From the NCBI RefSeq assembly GCF_027587175.1, contig NZ_JAPCID010000009.1, forward strand, positions 122,279 through 186,278: a stretch of DNA of 64,000 nt, read 5' to 3'. Both the position numbers and the translations under genes were made by a program. This DNA is from Solirubrobacter deserti (GTDB lineage Bacteria; Actinomycetota; Thermoleophilia; Solirubrobacterales; Solirubrobacteraceae). Positions 10,051 through 21,275 of this stretch are shown in pieces; within the stretch, counting starts at the first letter, position 1, and each line of letters begins with the position of its first letter. The notes under the pieces were generated by a model, which was not told the DNA's origin, did no database searches, and saw only the letters and a program-made list of their open reading frames with translations.

Positions 10051-11135
10051 CCACGGCGCTGCTCGAGAACACCAGTCGCGACGCGGTCTGGGACGGCGCG
10101 GTGATCGACGTCGACGTGCACGCCAACGTGCCGTCGCTGCAGGCCCTGTACCCGTACATGGACCAGCTCTGGATCGACTGGTGCGAGGAGCGCGGGTGGA
10201 AGGGGCCGAGCGGCGCGGCCGCGCACTATCCGCCCAAGTCCAACCGTGCCTGCCGGCCCGAGTGGCGCCCGGCCGAAGAGGCGGCGGCCTCGCGCGTGGA
10301 GCTGCTGCGCGAGCACGTGCTGGACCCGTGGAAGCCCGACTACGCCGTGCTCAACTGCTACTACGGCATCGACAGCCTGCGCCACCCCGACTGGGCGTCC
10401 GCGCTCGCCCGGGCGGTCAACGACTGGGTGCGCAGCGAGTGGCTGGACCGCGATCCGCGGCTCGTCGCCTCGCTCGTGGTGCCCGCGCGGGACCCGGTCG
10501 CGATGGTCGAGGAGATCCGCCGCGTCGGCTCGCACCCGCAGTTCGTGCAGGTGCTGCTGCCGGCGCGCAACGACCAGCTGTGGGGCCAGCGCGTGTTCCA
10601 TCCGGTGTTCGCGGCGATGGTCGAGCACGACCTGGTGGCCGGCCTGCACTACGGGGGCACGACCGAGGGTGCGCCGTCCACGACGGGCTATGGCTCATGG
10701 TTCGTCGAGGAGTACGCGGCCGAGTGGCAGGCGTTCGCGCCACAGGTCACGTCGATCATCTCCGAGGGCGTGCTCCAGCTGCACCCCGAGCTGCGGGTCA
10801 GCGTGCTCGAAGGCGGCTTCCTGTGGGTGCCGTCCTGGGGCTGGCGCATGAACAAGGAGTGGAAGGGCCTGCGACGCGAGGTGCCGTGGCTGGACCGCGC
10901 GCCGCTGGACCTGATCCGCGAGCACTTCCGCTTCTCGGTCGCGCCGACGGACGCCGGCCCGCCCGAGCTGCTGGCGAAGGCCGTCGAATGGCTGCGCTCG
11001 GACGACATCCTGATGTTCGCGACCGACTACCCGCACATGCACGACGACGACATCACGGCGTTGCTGGCGGCCGTCCCCGAGTCGATGCGGCCGAAGCTGA
11101 TGGCCGAGACCGCACGGGATTGGTACCGCCTCTGA
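10047..11135 (+). CDS. Amidohydrolase_2 family protein
   Basis: A 362-residue metal-dependent hydrolase/decarboxylase. Seen: N-terminal VIDVDVHANVPS with a single metal-type His, AGLHYGG in mid-barrel, VLEGGFLWVPSWGWRMNKEW (matching the ELSWSWAIPLAWRMDH region of the hydrolase at 1303-2454) and the C-terminal Asp motif FATDYPHMH. The shared Trp-rich segment marks both proteins as one subfamily. ATG overlaps the Rieske gene stop. Its place between a Rieske protein and its reductase is unusual for a simple hydrolase and suggests action on the oxidised product or as a decarboxylase. Reaction not established. Confidence 0.85.
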   Translation: MTTALLENTSRDAVWDGAVIDVDVHANVPSLQALYPYMDQLWIDWCEERGWKGPSGAAAHYPPKSNRACRPEWRPAEEAAASRVELLREHVLDPWKPDYAVLNCYYGIDSLRHPDWASALARAVNDWVRSEWLDRDPRLVASLVVPARDPVAMVEEIRRVGSHPQFVQVLLPARNDQLWGQRVFHPVFAAMVEHDLVAGLHYGGTTEGAPSTTGYGSWFVEEYAAEWQAFAPQVTSIISEGVLQLHPELRVSVLEGGFLWVPSWGWRMNKEWKGLRREVPWLDRAPLDLIREHFRFSVAPTDAGPPELLAKAVEWLRSDDILMFATDYPHMHDDDITALLAAVPESMRPKLMAETARDWYRL

Positions 11136-12094
11136 TGGACGTCGTGCAGGCACCGCCGGTGCTGTCGTTGACGGTGGCCGAGGTGAAAGAGGAAGCGGAC
11201 GGCGTCGTGTCCCTGCGGTTCGTGGCGTCCAGCGGGGAGCGACTGCCCCGCTGGGCGCCCGGCGCGCACGTGGACCTGCGGCTAGCGAACGGCATCGAGC
11301 GTCAGTACTCGCTCTGCGGCGATCCCGCCGACCACGACGGCTGGCGTGTGGGGGTGTTGCGCGAGCCCGAGAGCCGCGGCGGCTCGGCGTTCATCCACGA
11401 GCAGCTGAGCGCGGGCGACTCAGTCGTCGTGCAGGGGCCGCGCAACAACTTCCCGCTGGTGGCGGCGGACGCGTACGTGTTCGTCGCCGGCGGGATCGGG
11501 ATCACGCCGCTGCTCCCGATGATCGCGGCCGCGGACGCGCGCGGCGCCGAGTGGCAGCTCGTGTACGGCGGGCGCACGGCGGCGTCGATGGCGTTCACGG
11601 CCGAGCTCGCGGCGTACGGGCCGCGCGTGAAGCTGTGGCCGCAGGACGTGCATGGGCTGATCGACCTCGACGGGCTGCTGGGCGCGCCGCGCGACGGCGT
11701 CGCGGTCTACTGCTGTGGGCCCGAGGTGTTGATCGCGGCCGTGGAGGAGCGGTGTGCGGCGTGGCCTGCGGGCGCGTTGCACGTCGAGCGCTTCCGGCCG
11801 CGGCCGGGCGCGCTGGACGGCGCCCGCACGGCGTTCGAGGTCGAGTGCGAGTACACCGGCATCACGGTGCTGGTCCGCGCGGACCAGTCGATCGCCCAGG
11901 CCGTCGAGTCCGCCGGGATTGAGGTCGCCACGTCGTGTCGCGAAGGCACGTGCGGCACGTGCGAGACGGTCGTGCTGGAGGGGGTCCCGGACCACCGCGA
12001 CTCCTTCCTCTCATCCGAGGAGCGGGAGGCGAACGACGTCATGATGATCTGCTGCTCGCGGGCGCGGTCGGAGCGGCTGGTGCTGGACCTATGA
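11135..12094 (+). CDS. PDR/VanB-type oxygenase reductase (FMN/NAD, C-terminal [2Fe-2S])
   Basis: A 319-residue reductase laid out like phthalate dioxygenase reductase: flavin-binding barrel (RQYSLCGDP, the RxYS motif, about residues 53-61), NAD-binding domain (FVAGGIGITPLLPM and YCCGPE), and a C-terminal plant-type ferredoxin with C268-x4-C273-x2-C276 and a final Cys near residue 305. It moves electrons from NAD(P)H to an iron-sulfur acceptor. The start shares a base with the preceding stop (TGATG). The Rieske protein two genes upstream is the obvious acceptor; the terminal oxygenase normally served by such a reductase is not visible here. Confidence 0.92.
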   Translation: MDVVQAPPVLSLTVAEVKEEADGVVSLRFVASSGERLPRWAPGAHVDLRLANGIERQYSLCGDPADHDGWRVGVLREPESRGGSAFIHEQLSAGDSVVVQGPRNNFPLVAADAYVFVAGGIGITPLLPMIAAADARGAEWQLVYGGRTAASMAFTAELAAYGPRVKLWPQDVHGLIDLDGLLGAPRDGVAVYCCGPEVLIAAVEERCAAWPAGALHVERFRPRPGALDGARTAFEVECEYTGITVLVRADQSIAQAVESAGIEVATSCREGTCGTCETVVLEGVPDHRDSFLSSEEREANDVMMICCSRARSERLVLDL

Positions 12095-13329
12095 GCGTGC
12101 CGGAGACCATCGAGGAGGTCGTGGCGAGCGGCCTGTGCACAGGCTGCGGCCTGTGCGAGAGCGTCGCCGGGCGCGAGCACGTGCGCATGGGCCTCTCGCT
12201 GCTCGGGCACTCGCGGCCGTACGTGCCGGAGCCGCTCGATCCGGCCGTGGAGCGGCGGGCGCTGGCGAGCTGCCCGGGCGTGCGGGTCGACGGCCCGGGG
12301 CGCCCGCGCGGGGTCCAGGTGCACCCGGTGTGGGGTCCGGTGCGCGAGCTGCACCGCTCGTGGGCGACCGACCCCGCCGTCCGCTTGAAGGCCGCGGCGG
12401 GCGGGACGCTGTCGACGCTGGGCCGCTACCTGCTGGCCAGCGGCGAGGTGGAGGCGGTGCTGCACGTGCGCGCCCGTGGCGATCGCGCGTGGCTGACGGA
12501 GGGCGTCGTGTCGCGCAGCGAGCAGGAGGTGGTCTCCGGCGCGCAGTCGCGCTATGGGCCGTCCGCGCCGCTCGTGCACGTGCGCCGGCTGCTCGACGAG
12601 GGCGTCGTGTTCGCCGTCATCGCCAAGCCGTGCGACATCTCCGCGGTGCGGCGGCTGGCGAAGGTCGACCCGCGCGTGGACGCGCAGGTCAAGTACCTGC
12701 TCACGATCTTCTGCGGCGGCGTGCACGGCGCGCACATCCCCCGCGCGATCATCCGCTACCACGACCTCGAGGAGTCCGAGATCGGCGTCTTCCGCTATCG
12801 CGGCGAAGGCTGGCCAGGTGCGCTCAGCGTGCAGACCCGCGACGGCGTGCGCAAGGACATGACCTACCTCGGCGGCTGGACGGGCAAGCCCTACAGCTAC
12901 GACATGCAGTTCCGCTGCAAGATCTGCCCGGACGCCGTCGGCGAGGTGGCCGACCTCTCGGTCCCGGACGGGTGGATCCTCAAGGACGGCAAGCCGTGCT
13001 ACGACGAGGCTCCCGGGCGCAACATCGCGGTCGCGCGGACCGAACGCGGGCAGCGGCTCCTTCACGCCGCGGTCGCGGCCGGCTACCTCGAGCTGGCGCC
13101 CATGACCATGGCCGAGCTGGACCCGATGCACGCCAACCACCCGGACCGCAAGCTCGGCGGCCCGGTCCAGCTGCTCGCGCTGCGGCTCACGCGGCAGAAG
13201 CGGCTGGTGGCGACGGGCTACCGGCCGCTGTCGACGCTGCGCCGCGCCGGCGTGCGCGTCGCGTGGCGGCAGTTCACGGGCACGCTGCGCCGGATCGCCC
13301 GGCGCGACAACCGTGAGCCGCTGATCTAG
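12091..13329 (+). CDS. FrhB-like coenzyme F420 hydrogenase/dehydrogenase beta-subunit family protein
   Basis: A 412-residue protein of the FrhB/FdhB family, which binds a flavin and Fe-S clusters and usually exchanges electrons with F420 or ferredoxin. Seen: an N-terminal cluster motif C16-T-G-C19-G-L-C22, the AAGGTLSTLGRYLL segment typical of the N-terminal domain, AKPCDISAVRRL, CGGVHG, and a second Cys pair in FRCKICPDAVGEVADLS. ATG overlaps the reductase stop. Last gene of the operon, ending 16 bases before the convergent metH stop. F420 is widespread in actinobacteria, so an F420-linked reduction or desaturation step is plausible. The true electron carrier is inferred, not shown. Confidence 0.87.
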   Translation: MSVPETIEEVVASGLCTGCGLCESVAGREHVRMGLSLLGHSRPYVPEPLDPAVERRALASCPGVRVDGPGRPRGVQVHPVWGPVRELHRSWATDPAVRLKAAAGGTLSTLGRYLLASGEVEAVLHVRARGDRAWLTEGVVSRSEQEVVSGAQSRYGPSAPLVHVRRLLDEGVVFAVIAKPCDISAVRRLAKVDPRVDAQVKYLLTIFCGGVHGAHIPRAIIRYHDLEESEIGVFRYRGEGWPGALSVQTRDGVRKDMTYLGGWTGKPYSYDMQFRCKICPDAVGEVADLSVPDGWILKDGKPCYDEAPGRNIAVARTERGQRLLHAAVAAGYLELAPMTMAELDPMHANHPDRKLGGPVQLLALRLTRQKRLVATGYRPLSTLRRAGVRVAWRQFTGTLRRIARRDNREPLI

Positions 13330-13345
13330 CCCGCGACCGGCGCGC

Positions 13346-16858
<3,513 letters not shown>

Positions 16859-16876
16859 TGCCGCAACAGGCTAGCG

Positions 16877-16902
16877 AACCTTGACACAAGTTTGGCAAGG
16901 TT
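16877..16902. promoter_or_regulatory. Inverted repeat between metH and the divergent secreted amidohydrolase
   Basis: AACCTTG (16877-16883) and CAAGGTT (16896-16902) form an interrupted palindrome in the 110-base divergent gap. It overlaps a TTGACA-like hexamer at 16881 on the plus strand and, on the minus strand, a TTGCCA / TAGCCT pair 19 bases apart that could drive metH. An operator or overlapping promoters are plausible but unproven. Confidence 0.35.
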
Positions 16903-16968
16903 GGACGACTACGCCGCCTAGGTCTCATCTGATACACAGTCGCCAAGGGGACCAACAAGGGGGGAACC

Positions 16969-19029
16969 ATGGGATACCGAGGGCGCGCGCTCGTCGCCGC
17001 CGTCGCTGTTTCGTGCGCGCTGCCGGTCGCGGCGGGCGCGCAGAGCACCACGCCGCCGCGCGGGCCGGACGAGGGCAAGGGCCCGTTCACCAAGCTCGTG
17101 ATCCGCGGTGTGAACGTCATCGACGGGTCGGGCGGGACCGTGCAGGGGCCGCGTGACATCGTCATCCAGGGCAACCGGATCACCGAGATCCGCTCGGCCG
17201 GGACGCCCGGGCTGCCGATGCAGCCCAACCGGCCGCCGCGCGACTTCGACCACGAGATCGACGCGACCGGCATGTGGGTGATGCCGGGCCTCGTCGACGA
17301 GCACGTGCACGCCGAGCAGGGCGGCACGCCGCTCACCTACGCCTACAAGCTGTGGCTCGCGCACGGTGTGACCACGGTGCGCGGCGTCCAGCTCACCGGC
17401 AACGCCGCCGCGGTGCGCGACAAGGCCGCGTCCGAGGCGAACACGATCGTCGCGCCGCGCATCATCAACTACCAGCGCCCGGGCGCCGCGTGGCCCAACG
17501 GCTCGCCCAACACCCCCGAGAAGGCGCGCGAGTGGGTGCGCTGGGCGTCCGTCAACGGCATCGACGGCGTCAAGTTCGCCGGCACCGGCGTCGACCAGGA
17601 CAAGCGAATCCTGGCCGCGATGATCGACGAGGCGAAGAAGCTGGGCCTCGGCACGACGATGCACCACTCGCCGCCGGTCTATCCGGAGGTCAACGCGGTC
17701 GAGACCGGGCGCATGGGGCTCGGCACCGTCACGCACTTCTACGGGCACTTCGAGTCGATCCTCAAGAGCGGCCGCGTGCACCCGTTCCCGGACGACTACA
17801 ACTACGCCGACGAGCAGTCGCGCTGGCGCCACGTGGCGAAGGTGATCGACTACACGTTCGAGCCGGGCTCGCCCGAGTGGTGGGCCTACCTGCGCGAGCA
17901 GAAGGCCAACAACGTGACCTTCGGTCCGACCATGAGCGTGTACGAGGCCGGACGTGATCTCATGCGCGCGCGCACGCAGGAGTGGCACCGCACGTACGCG
18001 ATGCCGTCGATCTGGAAGTTCTGGGAGCCCAACCGCGAGAACCACGGCTCCTTCTACTACGACTGGACGACCGCGGACGAGGTGAGCTGGAAGCGCTTCA
18101 TCCATCGCTACATGCAGCTCGTCAACGACTACAAGTCGATCGGCGGGCGCGTCGCCGCCGGCACCGACGCGGGCTTCATCTACTCGCTGTACGGCTTCGC
18201 CGCGATCCGCGAGCTCGAGCTCATGCAGGAGGCGGGCTTCACCGCGCACGAGGCGATCAACGCCTACACGCGCCAGGCCGCGCGCACGCTGATGGAGCCG
18301 AAGGGGATCACCGACCCCGAGTTCGGCATGGTCCGCGTCGGCCAGATCGCCGACCTGATCATCGCGCCGGAGAACCCGCTCGCGAACTTCAAGACGCTCT
18401 ACGGCACCGGCACCTCCCGCCTCAACGACGCGACCGGCAAGATCGAGCGCGTCGGAGGCATCCGCTACACGATCCGCAACGGTGTCGTCTACGAGCCGCG
18501 CGAGCTGCTCGCCGACGTCGCCGAGATGGTGCAGACGCAGAAGGCCGCGGGCGGCTGCGCGGGCATCGACCTCGACTGGAGCGCCGCCGGGCCGTGCGGC
18601 GGCCCCGGCCCGACGACGCCGCCGATCCCGACGCCGGAGCCCACGCCGACGGTCGTCGCCGGCCCGCCCGGTCCTCCCGGCCCCGTGGGGCCCGCGGGTC
18701 CGCAAGGGCCCAAGGGCGACAAGGGCGACACGCCGAACGTGCGCGTCACCTGTGACCTCTCCGCCGACGGGCGCTCGATCACCTGCTCGATCACGGCCGT
18801 CCCGCCGACGACCGGGGCCAGGCTCAAGGGCGCGGTGCGCGTGCAGAACACCAAGCGCACCGTCACCCGCTCGGGCACCGGGTCGGTGAAGGTCAAGTTC
18901 AAGGCGGCGAAGAAGCTGCGCCGCTCGCACAAGCTCGTGGTCAACGTGACGTCGGGCAAGGCGGCCAAGCAGTTCACCGTGCGCGTGGGCAAGGCGGCCA
19001 CGGGCGCGCTGGTCGTCAAGAAGTCGTGA
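16969..19029 (+). CDS. Secreted amidohydrolase with collagen-like segment
   Basis: A 686-residue exported protein. Residues 1-~25 are a signal peptide (cleavage likely after AGA). Residues ~45-525 form an amidohydrolase-1 domain: metal motif DEHVHAEQ (HxH), later His in TMHHSP and VTHFYGH, and Asp in AGTDAGF, consistent with an imidazolonepropionase/prolidase-type hydrolase. A Pro/Thr linker leads to eight Gly-X-Y triplets (residues 565-588, GPPGPPGPVGPAGPQGPKGD), then a Lys/Arg-rich beta-type domain (~590-686) that could contact the wall or polyanions. GGGG-rich RBS precedes the ATG. Divergent from metH and followed by a strong terminator. Substrate unknown; cyclic dipeptides or amides are possible. 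Confidence 0.85.
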   Translation: MGYRGRALVAAVAVSCALPVAAGAQSTTPPRGPDEGKGPFTKLVIRGVNVIDGSGGTVQGPRDIVIQGNRITEIRSAGTPGLPMQPNRPPRDFDHEIDATGMWVMPGLVDEHVHAEQGGTPLTYAYKLWLAHGVTTVRGVQLTGNAAAVRDKAASEANTIVAPRIINYQRPGAAWPNGSPNTPEKAREWVRWASVNGIDGVKFAGTGVDQDKRILAAMIDEAKKLGLGTTMHHSPPVYPEVNAVETGRMGLGTVTHFYGHFESILKSGRVHPFPDDYNYADEQSRWRHVAKVIDYTFEPGSPEWWAYLREQKANNVTFGPTMSVYEAGRDLMRARTQEWHRTYAMPSIWKFWEPNRENHGSFYYDWTTADEVSWKRFIHRYMQLVNDYKSIGGRVAAGTDAGFIYSLYGFAAIRELELMQEAGFTAHEAINAYTRQAARTLMEPKGITDPEFGMVRVGQIADLIIAPENPLANFKTLYGTGTSRLNDATGKIERVGGIRYTIRNGVVYEPRELLADVAEMVQTQKAAGGCAGIDLDWSAAGPCGGPGPTTPPIPTPEPTPTVVAGPPGPPGPVGPAGPQGPKGDKGDTPNVRVTCDLSADGRSITCSITAVPPTTGARLKGAVRVQNTKRTVTRSGTGSVKVKFKAAKKLRRSHKLVVNVTSGKAAKQFTVRVGKAATGALVVKKS
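18661..18732 (+). repeat. Collagen-like Gly-X-Y coding repeat
   Basis: Eight consecutive in-frame Gly-X-Y triplets inside the secreted amidohydrolase, mostly GP-x, ending with GDK and GDT. The Pro-rich first part and Lys/Asp second part match bacterial collagen-like stalks that trimerise. Confidence 0.85.
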
Positions 19030-19034
19030 CATGC

Positions 19035-19064
19035 GCGGCGGCGCGCCAACCGGCGCGCCGCCGC
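19035..19064 (+). terminator. 13-bp GC hairpin after the secreted amidohydrolase
   Basis: Bases 19035-19047 pair perfectly with 19052-19064 around the loop AACC. It begins 5 bases after the stop codon and has no U-tract, as for the other hairpins in this window. Confidence 0.75.
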
Positions 19065-19089
19065 AGGTCCTCATGCGTATCCCATCTGG

Positions 19090-19107
19090 CAACCTCACGT
19101 GAGGTTG
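19090..19107. promoter_or_regulatory. 18-bp perfect palindrome upstream of the dienelactone hydrolase
   Basis: CAACCTCACGTGAGGTTG (19090-19107) is a perfect palindrome 25 bases before the ATG at 19133. Its position between terminator and start codon fits a dimeric repressor or activator site. The regulator is unknown. Confidence 0.5.
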
Positions 19108-19132
19108 GTCAAACGTTCTGTGGGAGGGTCGG

Positions 19133-20098
19133 ATGACGGATCTTGAGCGGTATCTCGCGGAAGAGATCGCCGAGGACCACGTCGACGGGATCATCACCCG
19201 TCGCGAGGCGCTGCGGCGGCTCGGGCTGATGGGCGTCACGGCCACGGCGGCGACGGCGATGATCGCGGCCGAGGTCGAGGCGCGCGAGCGCGGCAAGAAC
19301 ACGAGCGGCGGCGATCACGGCCACGGTGGTGGGCACGGCCGGCCTGACCGCCGCAAGACGGACTGGGCGCCGGCGGCCACGACGCCGATCACGTTCCCGG
19401 GACCGAACGGCGTGGTGCTGCAGGCGGCGTGGGCGGCGCCGGCACCGGGCACGCGGATCAAGGGCGGCGTGCTCGTGATCCACGAGAACCGCGGCCTGAC
19501 CGACCACATCCGCAACGTGGCCGGGCGCTTCGCCGCCAACGGCTTCGCGGCGCTCGCGCTCGACCTGCTCTCGCATGAAGGCGGGACCGCCGCGCTGGCC
19601 GACGACGCGGCGCGCATGGCCGCGCTGGCCGCGGTGTCGCAGGCGAACCCGGCGCGCTTCGACAACGATATGAAGGCCGCGATCAGCGAGCTCGGCAAGC
19701 GCCTCGGGCGCCACACGCCGCTCAACGCCATCGGCTTCTGCTTCGGCGGCGGCATGGTCTGGCGGCTGCTGGCGGCCAAGGAGACGCGCCTGGCCGCGGC
19801 CGCGCCGTTCTACGGCCCGTTCCCGACCGGCGGCGACCTGCGCGGCATCCGGGCCGACGTGCTCGGCGTGTACGCGGGCAACGACGAACGCGTGAACGCG
19901 ACGCGCGACGCGGCCCAGGCCGCGCTCGAGGCCGCGCGCGTGGACTACGAGATCCTTACGTTCACCGAGGCCGCGCACGCGTTCTTCAACGACACCGGCG
20001 GGTTCCCGCCGACCGGCCGCTTCAACGCCGCCGCCGCCGAGGAGGCGTGGCGGCGCGTGAACGACTGGTTCGGCGACCATCGCAAGTCCCGCGACTGA
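19133..20098 (+). CDS. Tat-exported dienelactone hydrolase family protein
   Basis: A 321-residue alpha/beta hydrolase. The N-terminus has a Tat-like signal (TRREALRRLGLMG then an Ala-rich core, about residues 22-45), then a His/Gly-rich linker (GGDHGHGGGHGRPD) that might bind metal. The catalytic domain (~80-315) shows the carboxymethylenebutenolidase layout: nucleophile Cys in GFCFGGG, Asp in YAGNDERV, and His in EAAHAFFND. It hydrolyses lactones or esters, for example dienelactone in aromatic degradation. Export outside the cytoplasm is atypical for that role. GGGAGGG RBS before ATG. A palindrome sits just upstream and a bidirectional terminator follows. Confidence 0.87.
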   Translation: MTDLERYLAEEIAEDHVDGIITRREALRRLGLMGVTATAATAMIAAEVEARERGKNTSGGDHGHGGGHGRPDRRKTDWAPAATTPITFPGPNGVVLQAAWAAPAPGTRIKGGVLVIHENRGLTDHIRNVAGRFAANGFAALALDLLSHEGGTAALADDAARMAALAAVSQANPARFDNDMKAAISELGKRLGRHTPLNAIGFCFGGGMVWRLLAAKETRLAAAAPFYGPFPTGGDLRGIRADVLGVYAGNDERVNATRDAAQAALEAARVDYEILTFTEAAHAFFNDTGGFPPTGRFNAAAAEEAWRRVNDWFGDHRKSRD

Positions 20099-20108
20099 CC
20101 CAAGTTGT

Positions 20109-20144
20109 GGCCGGGCCGTGTGCGCGGGTTCGCACGGCCCGGCC
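20109..20144. terminator. Bidirectional terminator between convergent genes
   Basis: GGCCGGGCCGTG (20109-20120) pairs with CACGGCCCGGCC (20133-20144), loop of 12. It lies in the 73-base gap between the dienelactone hydrolase and the convergent ligase and can serve both. Confidence 0.75.
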
Positions 20145-20171
20145 GCGTCGAAGGCGGTGACGGTCGACGGG

Positions 20172-21275
20172 CTACGGCTGCGCGCGCCCGCTCGACGCGT
20201 CCGAGATCGCGGCGCTGGTGTACGCGTCCGCGAGGTAGGCGGCGGCGTCCTCCACGCCCACGGCCCGGGTGCGGATGGCGCCGTTGGCCTCTAGCAGGGC
20301 CTCGGTCGCGGGGTGCAGCTCGGGAAGGCGGGAGCGGATGAGCTCGCGCACCGGGACGCGCTCGCCGGTCTCGAGGTCGGCGAACGTGGCGTCCACGCCG
20401 TCGCGCATCGCGGCCCAGCGGTTCTCGTCGATCCGCCACGAGTCGTGCACGGGCAGCGGCTCGCCCGCGTCGAAGCGCGCGGCCAGCGCGTGCATGAGGT
20501 CGTGGGCGAAGGCGGCCACGCCGTGCACGTCCGTGATGCTCGACTGGGCGTCGGGAGCGCGCAGCTCCAGCGTGCCGTAGGTCGCGTGCAGGCGCAGCTC
20601 GAACCACCAGCGGCGCGCGTCCGGGATCGTGTCCGAGGCCTGGCCCCAGCGCAGCGCGTCCGCGAACCAGTCCCAGCTCGGGATCGCGGGCGGGACGCCC
20701 TGGCGCTGCAGGTAGACGGCGATCGACGGCCGCACGGAGGCGAGGCCGGTGTCGCGGCCCACGTGGAACGGGGCGTTGGCGGCCAGCGCGGACAGCTCGG
20801 GCAGGTACGAGCGCAGCGCGTTGTAGACGGCGAGCGTGCGGTCCGCGCCGCCGAGCGAGACGTGCAGGTGCAGGCCGCAGACGAGCTGGCGGCGCGCGCG
20901 GTCGCCGTACTCGTCGAGCGTGCGGCGGTAGCGCGCGTCGTCGGTGACGACGCCGTACTCGGCGGTCGTGGGATGCACGCCGGCCGTCATCAGCCGCCCG
21001 AACGGCTCCGCGGCGCGCGCGAGGTCGGCGCGGGCGGCGGCGAGCGCGTCCACGGCGGAGGTGACGTCCGGCAGCGGCGGCGTGATGATCTCCAGTTGCG
21101 CGGCGGGCAGCTCGAGCTTGAAGCGCGCGTCGCCGTCCAGGCTCTCGACGAGCTCCCGCGCGCGAGGCAGGAGATCGAGCGTCTCGGGATCGAGCAGGAA
21201 CAGCTCCTCCTCGATGCCGATCCCGAGCGCGTCCGGCGCGTCGAAGCGCGCGCGCAGCTCGTCGCCGGCGATCAC
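20172..21275 (-). CDS. YbdK-type carboxylate-amine ligase (glutamate-cysteine ligase 2 family)
   Basis: A 367-residue ATP-dependent ligase of the GCS2/YbdK family, which forms gamma-glutamylcysteine-like amides. Seen: N-terminal GIGIEEELFLLD, LPAAQLEIITPP, CGLHLHVSLGG, and GTLELRAPDAQSS, all family landmarks. The GTG start at 21275 overlaps the stop of the upstream epimerase gene (GTGA), giving the usual family length; a longer in-frame extension has low-complexity Arg-rich sequence typical of an out-of-frame translation and was rejected. Paired with a sugar-acid dehydrogenase-like gene. The amine and acid substrates are unknown. Confidence 0.88.
   Translation of the reverse strand: MIAGDELRARFDAPDALGIGIEEELFLLDPETLDLLPRARELVESLDGDARFKLELPAAQLEIITPPLPDVTSAVDALAAARADLARAAEPFGRLMTAGVHPTTAEYGVVTDDARYRRTLDEYGDRARRQLVCGLHLHVSLGGADRTLAVYNALRSYLPELSALAANAPFHVGRDTGLASVRPSIAVYLQRQGVPPAIPSWDWFADALRWGQASDTIPDARRWWFELRLHATYGTLELRAPDAQSSITDVHGVAAFAHDLMHALAARFDAGEPLPVHDSWRIDENRWAAMRDGVDATFADLETGERVPVRELIRSRLPELHPATEALLEANGAIRTRAVGVEDAAAYLADAYTSAAISDASSGRAQP

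Noticed and set aside
16859..16968. Cobalamin riboswitch upstream of metH
   Set aside because: The gap is only 110 bases and shows no B12-box-like sequence.
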